NCBI RefSeq assembly: GCF_004765815.2
Contig: NZ_ML974128.1
Location: forward strand, 1 to 64,000
DNA: 64,000 bases
DNA from: Halorussus salinus
Lineage (GTDB): Archaea > Halobacteriota > Halobacteria > Halobacteriales > Haladaptataceae
Direction: 5' to 3'
Part shown: positions 42,517 through 51,537 of the stretch, piece after piece
How positions within the stretch are numbered: the stretch's first letter is position 1
Layout: every line of letters starts with the position of its first letter
Notes under the pieces: generated by a model
What the model was told of the DNA's origin: nothing
The model's database searches: none
Seen by the model: the letters and a program-made list of their open reading frames with translations, nothing else
Position numbers and translations under genes: made by a program

Positions 42517-44174
42517 ATGGACCGCCGAAGAGTTCTTGCCGTGGCCAGCACGGCCGTGCTGCCGTCACTCGCGGGGTGTCAAGTGTTCGGCGGAGGGCTC
42601 GACACCGAACCGGCCGCCTTCGGCGACGTTTCGCTCTCGGGACCGAGCGAGGTCGGCGTCGGCGAGGAGTTCTCGCTGTCGGTCGCGGCGAGGAACGCGG
42701 GCGGCGAGGCGGGGACGTTCACCGGCACGCTGACCCGCGACGACGGCGACCCGGCTGATAGCGATTCGACGGACGACAACTCCAACCACCCCGCCCCGGA
42801 CGACACCGAGATTCGAATCTCGAACGTGGCGGCCTCCGAGTCCCGGAGCGTCGAGGTCGGCCCCTTCTCGCTGTCGCACGCTGGCCACCACCAGTTCCGA
42901 CTCGCCGGGCGCGACGCCACCCACACCGTCTCGGCCGCGACGCAGGCGCTCCCCGGCGGCCAGCGGTTCGCCTTCGCCGACGGATTAGCGGTGTCGGTCG
43001 CCGCTCCGACCTACCACCGCGCGCTGTTCGTGGACGGGCCGGACGGTCGGGGCCTCCTCGTCGCGGGCGAGACGCGGGACGAAGACGCCGAGAGCGAAGA
43101 CGCCGAGAGCGAGGGCGACGAGGAGTCGATTCTCGCCGTCGTCGAAGTCTGGATGGAGAACCGGACCGACGCGCCGATGCCGACCGGCCCGTCGTCGTTC
43201 GACGTGCCCGGCGGCGGGGTCGTCGCCACGCTCGACGGCGCGGCGGACGGTCTCGCGTCGCTGGACGGTATCGAGGGCGACACGTGGGCGCACGCGACAG
43301 CGAGAGCAGTTCGGCAGGCGACGCCGAGAGCGGTGCGACAGACGACGGCGAGGACGGTACGGAGAACGAGGGCAAGAACGGGGCCTCCGACTCCGTGCCG
43401 GAGGTCCGCTGGCAGTTCGAGTCGGCCGACCTCCCGGCGTTCTCGGTCGCCGACCTCTCGGTTCCGACCGAGACCGAACTCGGGACGACGCTCTCGGCGA
43501 GCGCGACCGTCGGGAACTCGGGGGCGGCGTCGGGCACCTACCGCGGCGTCTTCGAGCGCCGGTCCGCCGACGAGACCGCGTGGCAGGCGCGCGAGACCGT
43601 CGAACTGGAACTCGCGCGCGGCGAGCGCCGGACGTGGACGACCGAGTGGACGCCCCCGGAAGCGGGCCGGGCGGAGTACCGCCTCCGGCCGAAAAGTGCC
43701 GTCGAGACCGCGAGCGTCCTCGCGGCCGAGCGCGGCCTCGGCGAGACGTTCACGACGCCCGACGGCGCGGCGCTCCGCGTCACCGTCGGGACCGACCGGT
43801 TCGACGGCTTGCTGGGGTCGTACATCTACGACGACGGCGCGAGCGAGACGTACCGCGCGCCGACGAGCAAGACGTTCGCGTTCGTCCGCGTCGAGGCGAG
43901 GAACGCGACCGACGAGCCGATTTCGCTCCCCGGTCCCGCTCGGTTCTCGGTCGCGGTGGACGACGAGTCGTACCGGGTTTTCCACCAGTCCTCGGCGGGG
44001 ACGACCTTCGGGTCGCCGGTCGATGGCCCGTTCTACGCGCCGACTGGCGAGTACGACGCCGAGGCGACGACGTGGGGTTGGTTGGTGTTTCAGGTCCCGG
44101 CGGAGACGACGGTCGGCGACCTCGCGGTGCGCTGGTCGCCCTCCGATGACGTGGGTGCGACGTGGCGGCGGTGA
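42517..44174 (+). pseudogene. Secreted lipoprotein with CARDB-like repeats, frameshifted
   Basis: The N terminus MDRRRVLAVASTAVLPSLAG plus C is a Tat-like signal ending in a lipobox (LAGC), so the product would be lipid-anchored outside the cell. Two similar Ig-like/CARDB-like units follow: VSLSGPSEVGVGEEFSLSVA in the first frame and LSVPTETELGTTLSASATVG in the second. The frame changes by -1 near 43290-43305, inside a Ser/Asp/Glu-rich linker. After that the second frame reads cleanly to the stop at 44172-44174 (about 552 residues in all). A one-base loss or a sequencing error would explain it. It lies between adk and DUF106 in opposite sense. Confidence 0.65.
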
Positions 44175-44263
44175 GTCGTCCGGTGGGGAAATACCACTTT
44201 CAAAGCGTCGAAGATGGCCGAAAAGAGCGGCGTCGTCTCCGAATCGGCACGGACGAGCAGGAG

Positions 44264-44908
44264 TCAGGCGTTCGCTTCGATGGCGTCCTGCACGTCGTCC
44301 CAGACCTCGTCGGGGGTCTGCTCGCCGTCGATGCGGACCAGTCGGCCCTCGTCGTCGTAGAACTGGACGACTGGCTGGGTGTTCTCGTCGTAGACCCGGA
44401 TGCGCTCGCGGGCGGTCTCCTCGGTGTCGTCCTCGCGCTGGTAGAGGTCGCCGCCGCACTCGTCGCAGACGCCTTCCTCCTCGGGCGGGTTGAAATCGAC
44501 GTGGTAGGTCGCGCCGCACTCCTCGCAGACGCGGCGGCCGGTTAGTCGGTCCACCAGTACGTCCTCGTCCACGTCGAGGTAGAGGACGGCGTCGAGGTCG
44601 GTCATCTCCGAGAGGGTTTCGGCCTGTTCGAGGTTCCGGGGGTAGCCGTCGAGGACGTAGCCGTCGGCCTCCGACAGCGCCTTCTCGACGATTTCGTTGA
44701 CGACCACGTCGGGGACGAGTTCGCCTTGGTCCATGTACTCGCCCGGCGTGTCGTATTCGAGGTCGAGATGGCCGATGTCCATCCCCTTGTTGGCGCGAAG
44801 CGCGTCGCCCGTCGTGACGTGTTCGACGCCGAACTCCGAGACGATGCGGTCGCTTTGGGTCCCTTTGCCTGCGCCCGGTGCGCCCAGTATCAGAATGTGC
44901 GGGTCCAT
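44264..44908 (-). CDS. adk: Adenylate kinase with zinc-type lid
   Basis: A 214-residue enzyme from the ATG at 44908 ([20 protein letters not shown]). It has the P-loop GAPGAGKGT, the AMP-binding [14 protein letters not shown] and [20 protein letters not shown], the [11 protein letters not shown] motif, and a lid with four Cys ([10 protein letters not shown] and CDECGGDLY). It converts ATP and AMP to ADP. The upstream open frame to 44989 is not conserved. Usually beside secY or DUF106 in haloarchaea; here a lipoprotein gene intervenes. Confidence 0.95.
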   Translation of the reverse strand: MDPHILILGAPGAGKGTQSDRIVSEFGVEHVTTGDALRANKGMDIGHLDLEYDTPGEYMDQGELVPDVVVNEIVEKALSEADGYVLDGYPRNLEQAETLSEMTDLDAVLYLDVDEDVLVDRLTGRRVCEECGATYHVDFNPPEEEGVCDECGGDLYQREDDTEETARERIRVYDENTQPVVQFYDDEGRLVRIDGEQTPDEVWDDVQDAIEANA

Positions 44909-45040
44909 GTGTCTGAAGTTGCGTCGCCCACATATAAAGGTCTTAAAGAAGCGGAACAAGGGATGCGGTGAGTGAACAGTTGACAGCAAATGTCGCGCGC
45001 CCCGGCAGGTTTTTGATTTGGCCCTGATTACTCACGGGAC

Positions 45041-45931
45041 ATGCTCACGGTGCGGGCCCCGGCGACGAGTGCGAACCTCGGCAGTGGCTTCGACGTGTTC
45101 GGGGCGGCGCTGGGCCACCCCGCGGACGTGGTGCGCGTCGAGCGCGCCGACGAGACGACCATCTCCGTGACCGGCGCGGGTGCGGAGTACGTCCCGACCG
45201 ACCCCGCCGAGAACACGGCGGGCGTGGTCGCCCGCGAACTCGACGCGCCCGCCCACATCCGAATCGACAAGGGCGTCAGGCCGTCGTCTGGACTGGGTTC
45301 GTCGGCCGCCAGCGCGGCGGGCGCGGCGGTCGCGCTCAACGAACTCTACGACCGCGGCCTCTCGCGCGAGGAGCTAGTGTGGCTGGCCGCGGAGGGCGAA
45401 GCCGTCGTCTCGGGCGACGCCCACGCGGACAACGTCGCGCCCTCGATTCTCGGTGGGTTCACCGTCGTCACCGACGGCGGCGTCACGACCATCGACGCCG
45501 ACCTGCCGGTCGTGGTCTGTCTGCCCGACATCGTGGTCTCGACCCGCGACGCCCGCGGCGTCGTCCCCGAGACGGTCGAGATGGACCAACTGGTCGAGAC
45601 GGTCGGCAACGCCTCGACGCTGGTCGCTGGCATGGCCCGCGACGACCCGGAACTGGTCGGGAGGGGGCTGACCGACCCGGTGGTGACGCCCGCCCGCGCC
45701 GAACTCGTGGACGGCTACGACGCCGTTACCGAGGCGGCCCGCGAAGCGGGCGCGACCGGGGTCACGATTTCGGGCGCGGGTCCCGGCGTCTTGGCGGTGT
45801 GTCGCCACCGCGGCCAGCGCCGGGACGTGGCCGCCGCGATGGTCGGAGCCTTCGAGGAGACCGGGGTGGACGCCCGAGCGTATCAGACCGAACTCGGCGC
45901 GGGCGCGACGTTCTGTCGGGACGACTGCTGA
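45041..45931 (+). CDS. thrB: Homoserine kinase
   Basis: A 296-residue GHMP kinase for threonine synthesis. Motif 1 is TVRAPATSANLGSGFDVFGA, motif 2 is GVRPSSGLGSSAASAAGAAV and motif 3 is GATGVTISGAGPGVLAVCRH. The combination NLG-GFDVFG is diagnostic for homoserine kinase. Divergent from adk. Confidence 0.95.
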   Translation: MLTVRAPATSANLGSGFDVFGAALGHPADVVRVERADETTISVTGAGAEYVPTDPAENTAGVVARELDAPAHIRIDKGVRPSSGLGSSAASAAGAAVALNELYDRGLSREELVWLAAEGEAVVSGDAHADNVAPSILGGFTVVTDGGVTTIDADLPVVVCLPDIVVSTRDARGVVPETVEMDQLVETVGNASTLVAGMARDDPELVGRGLTDPVVTPARAELVDGYDAVTEAAREAGATGVTISGAGPGVLAVCRHRGQRRDVAAAMVGAFEETGVDARAYQTELGAGATFCRDDC

Positions 45932-46109
45932 CGAGTTCCGTCGGCTATTCGCTCGCTCGCTCGTGGTAGCCGCGCCGACGAGAGCGACCGCCTCGGTTCC
46001 GGCGGCCGCCGTGGCCACCGCGTCCGACGGGGAATATATTCGGGAGAGAGCGCATGGTCGCGCCGCTGCTCGGTTCGAACAGACGCAGTACCCACTGCTC
46101 CGAACCACC

Positions 46110-46817
46110 ATGACAGAGACCATCGACCCCGCGACCAGTCTCGGACAGCTCGTCAGGGAGAACCCCGAGTTCGCGTCCGTCTTCGAATCGCTCGGCATCG
46201 ACTACTGCTGTGGCGGCGACACACCGTTAGAGCGAGCCTGCGAGGAGACCGACCTCGAACTCCGGTCGGTCCTCGACCGGTTGGCCGACGCCGAGTCAGC
46301 CGGGTCAGACGGGACGGGCGCGTCCGCGGAGTCGCTGTCGGAACTCGTCGACGACGTGGTCGAGACCCACCACGACTACCTCCGGTCGGAACTCCCGTCG
46401 CTCGAACGCGTCGTCCGGAAGGTCGCCCGCGTCCACGGCGACTCCCACCCCGAACTCCACGAAGTCGAATCGGAGTTCCTCGACCTCAAGGACGAGGTCA
46501 CCCACCACATCGAGGACGAAGAGGAGAACGTCTTTCCCGAACTTCTGACCCTCGACGGCGAGACCCCGCCCGCGGACGCCGACGAGGAGGCCATCCGGGA
46601 GGCCATCGACCACCTCGAATCGGAACACGACGCCGCGGCGTCCAGTCTCGAACGGATTCGAGACCTGACCGACGGCTACGAGATTCCCGACGACGCCTGC
46701 ACGAGCTACCGGAACATGCTCGACCGCCTCCAGATGCTCGAAAAAGACATGCACCAGCACGTCCACAAGGAGAACAACGTGCTGTTCCCCGAAGCCGAGG
46801 AGCGACTCGCCGCGTAG
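46110..46817 (+). CDS. ric: Iron-sulfur cluster repair di-iron protein (Ric/ScdA)
   Basis: A 235-residue protein from the ATG at 46110 (MTETIDPATSLGQLVRENPE). The N-terminal ScdA domain carries the GIDYCCGGDTPLERAC motif. The hemerythrin-like part has the iron ligands in VVETHHDYLRSELPSLERVV, THHIEDEEENVFPELL, HLESEHDAAASSLERIR and HQHVHKENNVLFPEAEERL. It repairs Fe-S clusters after nitric oxide or oxidative damage. The extended frame upstream is GC-rich non-coding sequence. Confidence 0.92.
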   Translation: MTETIDPATSLGQLVRENPEFASVFESLGIDYCCGGDTPLERACEETDLELRSVLDRLADAESAGSDGTGASAESLSELVDDVVETHHDYLRSELPSLERVVRKVARVHGDSHPELHEVESEFLDLKDEVTHHIEDEEENVFPELLTLDGETPPADADEEAIREAIDHLESEHDAAASSLERIRDLTDGYEIPDDACTSYRNMLDRLQMLEKDMHQHVHKENNVLFPEAEERLAA

Positions 46818-46869
46818 CCTCCTCGTCACGACGCGCCGGAAGCGGTTCAGTTCCGCCGTCCGATTCCGG

Positions 46870-47778
46870 TCAGTTTCCGCGACCCTGCAACTGCTCTTCT
46901 TCCGGCAGGTCGGCGTTGGCCTCGCCCTTCATGCCCGAACCGATGTCCTTGCTGATGGACGCCAGCCGCTCGGGGTCGTCCCAGTTGTTCGTCGCCTCCA
47001 CGATGGCGTCGGCCATCTCCTCGGGGTCCTCGGCACCGAAGATACCCGACCCGACGAAGATGCCGTCACAGCCGTGGTGCATCATCAGCGCGGCGTCGGC
47101 GGGCGTGGCGATACCGCCCGCCGCGAAGTTGACGACCGGCAGGCGACCCTCGTCGGCCGTCTCGTGGACGAGGTCCGCGGGGGCCTCGATGTCGCGGGCG
47201 AAGGCCTCGCGCTCTTCCTTCGTCATGCCCTCTATCTTGCGAATCGCGCCCTTGATGTTGCGCTGGTGGTGGACCGCTTGGTTCACGTCGCCGGTCCCGG
47301 CTTCGCCCTTCGTCCGAATCATCGCCGCGCCCTCCTCGATGCGGCGCAGGGCCTCGCCGAGGTTGCGGGCACCGCAGACGAAGGGACTCGTGAACTCGCG
47401 CTTGTCGATGTGGTAGCGGTCGTCGGCGGGCGTCAGTACCTCCGACTCGTCGATCATGTCCACGCCGACCGCTTCCAGAATCTGGGCCTCCTTCGTGTGG
47501 CCGATTCGGGACTTGCCCATCACCGGGATGGACACCTCGTCGATTATCTCCTCTACGTCCGCGGGGTCGGCCATCCGCGCGACGCCGCCGCGCTTGCGGA
47601 TGTCGGCCGGGACGGCTTCGAGCGCCATCACCGCGACCGCACCCGCGTCCTCGGCGATGCGGGCCTGCTCGCGGTTCACCACGTCCATGATGACCCCGCC
47701 CTTCTGCATCCGCGCGAATCCGCGCTTGACGAGTTCGCTGCCTCGCTTTAGCTCCTCGATGTCGGTTTCTTCGGCCAT
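46870..47778 (-). CDS. pdxS: Pyridoxal 5'-phosphate synthase subunit PdxS
   Basis: A 302-residue enzyme that builds PLP from ribose 5-phosphate, glyceraldehyde 3-phosphate and glutamine-derived ammonia. Typical strands are [60 protein letters not shown] (catalytic Lys) and [20 protein letters not shown]. The partner glutaminase PdxT is not in the window next to it. Confidence 0.97.
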   Translation of the reverse strand: MAEETDIEELKRGSELVKRGFARMQKGGVIMDVVNREQARIAEDAGAVAVMALEAVPADIRKRGGVARMADPADVEEIIDEVSIPVMGKSRIGHTKEAQILEAVGVDMIDESEVLTPADDRYHIDKREFTSPFVCGARNLGEALRRIEEGAAMIRTKGEAGTGDVNQAVHHQRNIKGAIRKIEGMTKEEREAFARDIEAPADLVHETADEGRLPVVNFAAGGIATPADAALMMHHGCDGIFVGSGIFGAEDPEEMADAIVEATNNWDDPERLASISKDIGSGMKGEANADLPEEEQLQGRGN

Positions 47779-47820
47779 GTCTGGAGACTCAGGACGCGAC
47801 GGGTTAATTTGTACCGATTA

Positions 47821-47880
47821 CCCACGGGGTTCTGATGTCCCCACGCGGTTCTGGTGGTCCACCCACGCGGTTCTGGTGTC
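47821..47880. repeat. Three imperfect repeats before the DUF1405 gene
   Basis: The motif cccacgcggttctggtg occurs at about 47821, 47840 and 47862 (first copy diverged: cccacggggttctgatg), spaced 19 and 22 bp. The array lies in the 175-bp divergent gap between pdxS and the DUF1405 gene and may hold regulatory sites. Confidence 0.5.
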
Positions 47881-47953
47881 CTCCTCACGGAGTTCCCGGC
47901 GTCCGACGGCCGATACCGCCAAAGCTTTGCGCCGGAAGTGAGACGGGTCGGGT

Positions 47954-48664
47954 ATGCTTCCCGACCGCGCCGACCTCCCGCGCTACCTCGCTCCGTTACC
48001 GGAGTCCGTAGAGGACTTCGCGTTACGGTATGCGTGGGTCATCGTCGCGGTCAACCTCGCCGGGACCGCCTTCGGCTTCTGGTACTACGGCTTCCACCCC
48101 CTGCCGCTCGACGGCCCGCTCATCACGTGGCAGTTCGCCGCCGAACCGCCCGTCATGTGGCCGTTCGTCCCCGACAGCCCGGTGGCGACGTTCTTCATCG
48201 CGGCCAGCCTCGCGCTCTGGAAACTCGGGCGGAACTCCGAGGTCGTCAACGCCTTGGCCTTCTTCGGCTGTCTCAAACTCGGCCTCTGGACACCGTTCAC
48301 GCTGTTGGCGTTCATGGATGGCTTCTCGTACAACTCCGTGCTGATGTACAACTTCCTGTTCTGGAGTCACCTCGGGATGGTCGCCGAGGCGTTCCTGATT
48401 CACCGCTACAGCGACTTCCCGGTCGGTGCCGTCCTCGTCGCGGTGGTCTGGTACGGCTTCAACGACGTGGTGGACTACTTCCTCCCCATCGTCGGCACGC
48501 CCCACCATACCACGCTGCCGGGCCAAGAACTGCTGGAGACCGGTTTCATGTCCCATCCCTCGCCGACCCACGAAATCGCCGCGGCCGGTGCGGTCGTGAT
48601 TACGTACGCCGCGATTTTCCTGTCGCTGGCGACGCGGGTGAAGAAGCTAGAAGTCGGCCGGTAA
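47954..48664 (+). CDS. DUF1405 membrane protein
   Basis: A 236-residue protein with about six transmembrane helices. It matches the DUF1405 pattern: NLAGTAFGFWYYGFHPLPLD, FVPDSPVATFFIAASLALWK, KLGLWTPFTLLAFMDGFSYN and the C-terminal helix. The positions of Trp, Pro and Asp in the loops are conserved in the family. Function unknown. Divergent from pdxS. Confidence 0.85.
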   Translation: MLPDRADLPRYLAPLPESVEDFALRYAWVIVAVNLAGTAFGFWYYGFHPLPLDGPLITWQFAAEPPVMWPFVPDSPVATFFIAASLALWKLGRNSEVVNALAFFGCLKLGLWTPFTLLAFMDGFSYNSVLMYNFLFWSHLGMVAEAFLIHRYSDFPVGAVLVAVVWYGFNDVVDYFLPIVGTPHHTTLPGQELLETGFMSHPSPTHEIAAAGAVVITYAAIFLSLATRVKKLEVGR

Positions 48665-48736
48665 TCAGTTCGTTTCGGCGTCTTTCAGAGTCTCGGCTCC
48701 CAGTTTCACCGCTTACTTTCCGGAGACGCCTCCGTT

Positions 48737-49633
48737 TCACTCCGGCGTCTCCCCGTTCGCGTGCGCTCGGACCCACAACTCCCCGATTCTGGACAGGCGC
48801 GTCCGGTAGGACTTTCCATGCTCTTCCTGCTCGATGTAGCCCTTCCCGCCGGGACCGAGCCTATCGACGTTGTAGATGACCTTCGACCGGAAGCTGTCGG
48901 TGTACTCCTCGTCGAGTTCGCTCGCGAGGGCGTCGGCGAGTTCCGACACCGACTCGAACTCGCCCTCCTCGCCGAGTTTGAACAGGATGACCTCCTCGAA
49001 GGGCTTGACGTTCGAGAACGAAGCGACGGGCAACTCCACGATGTGGCCGCCCCGAATCTCCTTCGCGCCGATGGTGGTGCCCCGCTCGTCGAACTCCGCG
49101 AGGAGGTCCCGCGCGCTGTCGAGGCGGTCGGTCACCCGGTCGTCCTCGACGCCTTCTTCGAGGTCTTCGAGGAGGTCCATCTGGCGGCGCAACTCCTCGG
49201 CGAGTTCGGTTTCGAGGTACTTCTCCGGGGCGGTGTAGTAGGTGTGAATCTTCTCGCGGTCCTCCTCGCGCTCGACCATCACGGAGTGGGCCGCCGTCGC
49301 GAAGGCGAAGCTGACAGTCCGGGGCATCGAGGAGATGTTCACCCAGACCTCCCGACCCTCGTCCAGTTCGGCGTTGATGAGGTCGTAGGCCTGCTCGAAG
49401 GCGGCGTCGTAGTCGTACACGTCGGCGACGACCACGCGCTCGGTGGTCGCGCCCAGTAGATTCCGGAAGTCCTGTTCGAGTTTTTGCGAGAGGTTCCGGG
49501 AGTACTCGACGTTGGCCTCGCTCCCGACCGCGCCCTCCAGCAGGATGACGCGGTCCACGTCCAACTGGTCGCGCACGAGCGGCGCGATGAGCCGGTCGTA
49601 GTCGAAGCCGACCGGGACGATGTGGGTCTGCAT
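48737..49633 (-). CDS. HFX_2341-type regulator: CARF-like sensor plus winged helix (DUF6293)
   Basis: A 298-residue protein. The N-terminal half has a Rossmann-like pattern: MQTHIVPVGFDYDRLIAPLV, DQLDVDRVILLEGAVGSEAN, RVVVADVYDYDAAFEQAYDL, EVWVNISSMPRTVSFAFATA. The last resembles the nucleotide-binding strand of CARF domains such as Csa3. The C-terminal half carries a winged helix (FEEVILFKLGEEGEFESVSE, then GPGGKGYIEQEEHGKSYRTR). Haloarchaeal relatives are called HFX_2341 family. No CRISPR or effector gene lies nearby, so it may sense another nucleotide signal. Confidence 0.78.
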   Translation of the reverse strand: MQTHIVPVGFDYDRLIAPLVRDQLDVDRVILLEGAVGSEANVEYSRNLSQKLEQDFRNLLGATTERVVVADVYDYDAAFEQAYDLINAELDEGREVWVNISSMPRTVSFAFATAAHSVMVEREEDREKIHTYYTAPEKYLETELAEELRRQMDLLEDLEEGVEDDRVTDRLDSARDLLAEFDERGTTIGAKEIRGGHIVELPVASFSNVKPFEEVILFKLGEEGEFESVSELADALASELDEEYTDSFRSKVIYNVDRLGPGGKGYIEQEEHGKSYRTRLSRIGELWVRAHANGETPE

Positions 49634-49721
49634 GTTCGATAGTTAGGTGGGACGTTTATTAATGTCTTCAAGTGAGATATTGACTGTTCTTTTCCCTGCA
49701 AATTCGTTTTAGAACCGCTTC

Positions 49722-50477
49722 CTAATCCGTGTACTTGGATTGGAGGTTTTGCAAATAGTCCCGACCTCCCTCTACTATGTCAGCCGCTATAATTATAGTT
49801 AAGGTAGAGAATAGATGTACAAGTATAATGCCAAAAGTAAGTATTAGTAGATTCCCATCTGCTGCTTCGACCACGGATTCACCACTATTTGATTCTGATG
49901 CTTTAATCCACAGAAACCCAATAATAACGCCAAAGTGAGGGGCGTAATAAATAATCTGCTCTAAAACCCACCAGCCCTCATATTGCCTATAGTCTTCGTC
50001 TATGAACATTCCGACGGAGTAAAAAATCCCTATCGCAATAGATGTAAAGAAAGCTAGTGTCGGGTTGATCGAAGGCGCATAGAAAACTAAAGCATTGTAG
50101 ATGGCGAATAACAAACCCGAAAGGGACAACGCAAAGAGAATATAAGTCGCTGTAAGGAATGGAGATTCGATTTTTAAAGCTTGAGATGCTTCATCTACTG
50201 CTTGATTAATAATTACGAGCCCTACAATCACGAATATTACCAAACTACTCACAAGGCCTACTTCAATCTCACTTGTTGGCACATCTTTGAATTGTAGAAA
50301 ATAGAAAGTTACTGCAGCAAAAACACCGATAATTGTAAATAATTCACTGTTCTCTTTTAGAAACAAATTCAGGGATCGGGGATTTTGGTGGCTCTCTTGG
50401 GATACGTCTGATTCCTTCACCTGCTTTGAATACTCATCCCACTGCTTTTCCCATTCTCGTTCATCCATATTCTTCAC
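49722..50477 (-). CDS. AT-rich multi-pass membrane protein, unknown
   Basis: A 251-residue protein with about six hydrophobic helices, for example LFTIIGVFAAVTFYFLQFKD, GLVSSLVIFVIVGLVIINQA and ILTFGIILVHLFSTLTIIIA. A polar, acidic N-terminal tail (MDEREWEKQWDEYSKQVKES) precedes them. Two starts are possible, at 50477 or 50468. The gene with its flanks (49640-50520) is AT-rich and uses codons unlike its neighbours. It is likely a recent import. I do not recognise the family. Confidence 0.6.
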   Translation of the reverse strand: MKNMDEREWEKQWDEYSKQVKESDVSQESHQNPRSLNLFLKENSELFTIIGVFAAVTFYFLQFKDVPTSEIEVGLVSSLVIFVIVGLVIINQAVDEASQALKIESPFLTATYILFALSLSGLLFAIYNALVFYAPSINPTLAFFTSIAIGIFYSVGMFIDEDYRQYEGWWVLEQIIYYAPHFGVIIGFLWIKASESNSGESVVEAADGNLLILTFGIILVHLFSTLTIIIAADIVEGGRDYLQNLQSKYTD

Positions 50478-50597
50478 GTATAAGCTATCTCATAAATATT
50501 CACCTCTACTCAACCGATATCTGAGAACAGGGTCATTTGATCACTCTCGCAGAGAACCGCCACCTTTACCCACCACTCCCGCACCACTCACACCCGA

Positions 50598-51047
50598 ATG
50601 AGTCTCCGAAGCGCCGTCGCCGCTCCGTTCCAGCAGAAGGGCCGCGAGTCGATGCCCGAGAGCGAGTTCGTCGTCGCACTGTCGCTGGACCGGGACTGGT
50701 TCTCGCCTGACCAAGCCGAGCGGCTCATCGACGTGGCGACCGGACAGGGCCTTCTGGACCGCGAGGAGGGCGAGGTCGTCGCGGCGTTCGACCCGAGCGA
50801 GGTCGAGATACCCGAGGAGTTCGTCCCCGACGAGTCCATCCTGCAGGAGCAGTCCACCTTCGAGAAGCTCCTCGACAAGGTGGTCTCGGCCGGGACCGAC
50901 AAGCAGACCGCGGTGGCCGAAATCAACGAGTTGCAGGGGCGACTCGGCGTGACCATCGAGGCCGCCGCGGTGGTGTACGCCCGGCGGCGCGGCGTGGACG
51001 CCAGCGCGGAGGCCGCCGAGGCGCGCGAGGAGTTGCGAGGCGACTGA
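50598..51047 (+). CDS. DUF2240 family protein
   Basis: A 149-residue soluble protein of the archaeal DUF2240 family. It starts MSLRSAVAAPFQQKGRESMP, continues EFVVALSLDRDWFSPDQAER, and ends with AAVVYARRRGVDASAEAAEA. The helical C-terminal part with AVAEINELQGRLGVTIEAAA is typical. Its role is unknown; a DNA or nucleotide-related function has been supposed because of conservation across archaea. Confidence 0.82.
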   Translation: MSLRSAVAAPFQQKGRESMPESEFVVALSLDRDWFSPDQAERLIDVATGQGLLDREEGEVVAAFDPSEVEIPEEFVPDESILQEQSTFEKLLDKVVSAGTDKQTAVAEINELQGRLGVTIEAAAVVYARRRGVDASAEAAEAREELRGD

Positions 51048-51091
51048 GAAGCGCAGGTGGTTTTCGGACGGCGGGTCTCGACACGAACTGG

Positions 51092-51153
51092 AACAGCGGT
51101 GCAATCGTCCACGGAGTCGTCAGAAACAGGTGCAATCGTCGGGAGTCGTCGGA
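51092..51153. repeat. Two imperfect repeats in the 51048-51537 gap
   Basis: The unit aacaggtgcaatcgtc followed by gggagtcgtcgga occurs at 51125-51153, and a version with a few extra bases at 51092-51124. The gap has no gene; it also contains the long hairpin at 51175-51262 and dispersed repeat copy B. Confidence 0.5.
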
Positions 51154-51174
51154 AACAGGCTTTAGAAGCCCCCG

Positions 51175-51262
51175 CCCGCTCGCGGTCGCCCTGCGACATC
51201 TCCGACGGACGTAGTTGCGTCGGAGAGGGGTCGCAGAGGCGACTGTCATGAACGCGAGCGGG
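51175..51262. other. 88-nt long imperfect hairpin, candidate structured RNA or cruciform
   Basis: Four nested paired blocks: cccgctcgcg (51175) with cgcgagcggg (51253); gtcgcc (51185) with ggcgac (51238); ctgcgac (51191) with gtcgcag (51230); and tctccgacg (51199) with cgtcggaga (51218). They total 32 base pairs around a 10-nt loop, with a one-base bulge, a 3-nt bulge and a 9-nt bulge. Such exact nesting is not expected by chance. It may be a stable ncRNA, a bidirectional terminator or a mobile miniature element. Confidence 0.6.
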
Positions 51263-51289
51263 CGGCCCCTTCATCCACCCAGACGGGAG

Positions 51290-51405
51290 TTAGTGAGGGC
51301 CACGTCCTCCCCAACCGACTGCGTTACTCACTCCGCTTCGCTCCGTTGCGTTACTCATCCCTCGCGCGAACTGGCGCGGCCACTCGCAGGCCGCGCCAGC
51401 GCGCG
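51290..51405 (-). repeat. Dispersed GC-rich hairpin repeat, copy B
   Basis: Read on minus: an 11-bp hairpin (ctggcgcggcc / ggccgcgccag, 51371-51399), then ttcgcgcgaggga, then a spacer, then cggttggggaggacgtggcc near 51300. Order and spacing match copies A, C and E. On the other side of the hairpin two ccggtggtc repeats lie at about 51417-51465. Confidence 0.6.
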
Positions 51406-51537
51406 CCGAGCGTGTGCCGGTGGTCTGTGTCACCGGGCGTGTACCGGTGGTCCGTGTCGCCAGCGCGCTCCATCTCCGACCGATTCGACGCGACCGAAAG
51501 CCGAAGGCTGATTCGCTCGCGGTGCGAGGCTTCGGGC

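Noticed and set aside
51346-51537. N-terminal extension of the small gene at 51538
   Set aside because: The added residues cover the dispersed repeat, are Arg/Ser-rich, and differ in composition from the acidic protein that follows.
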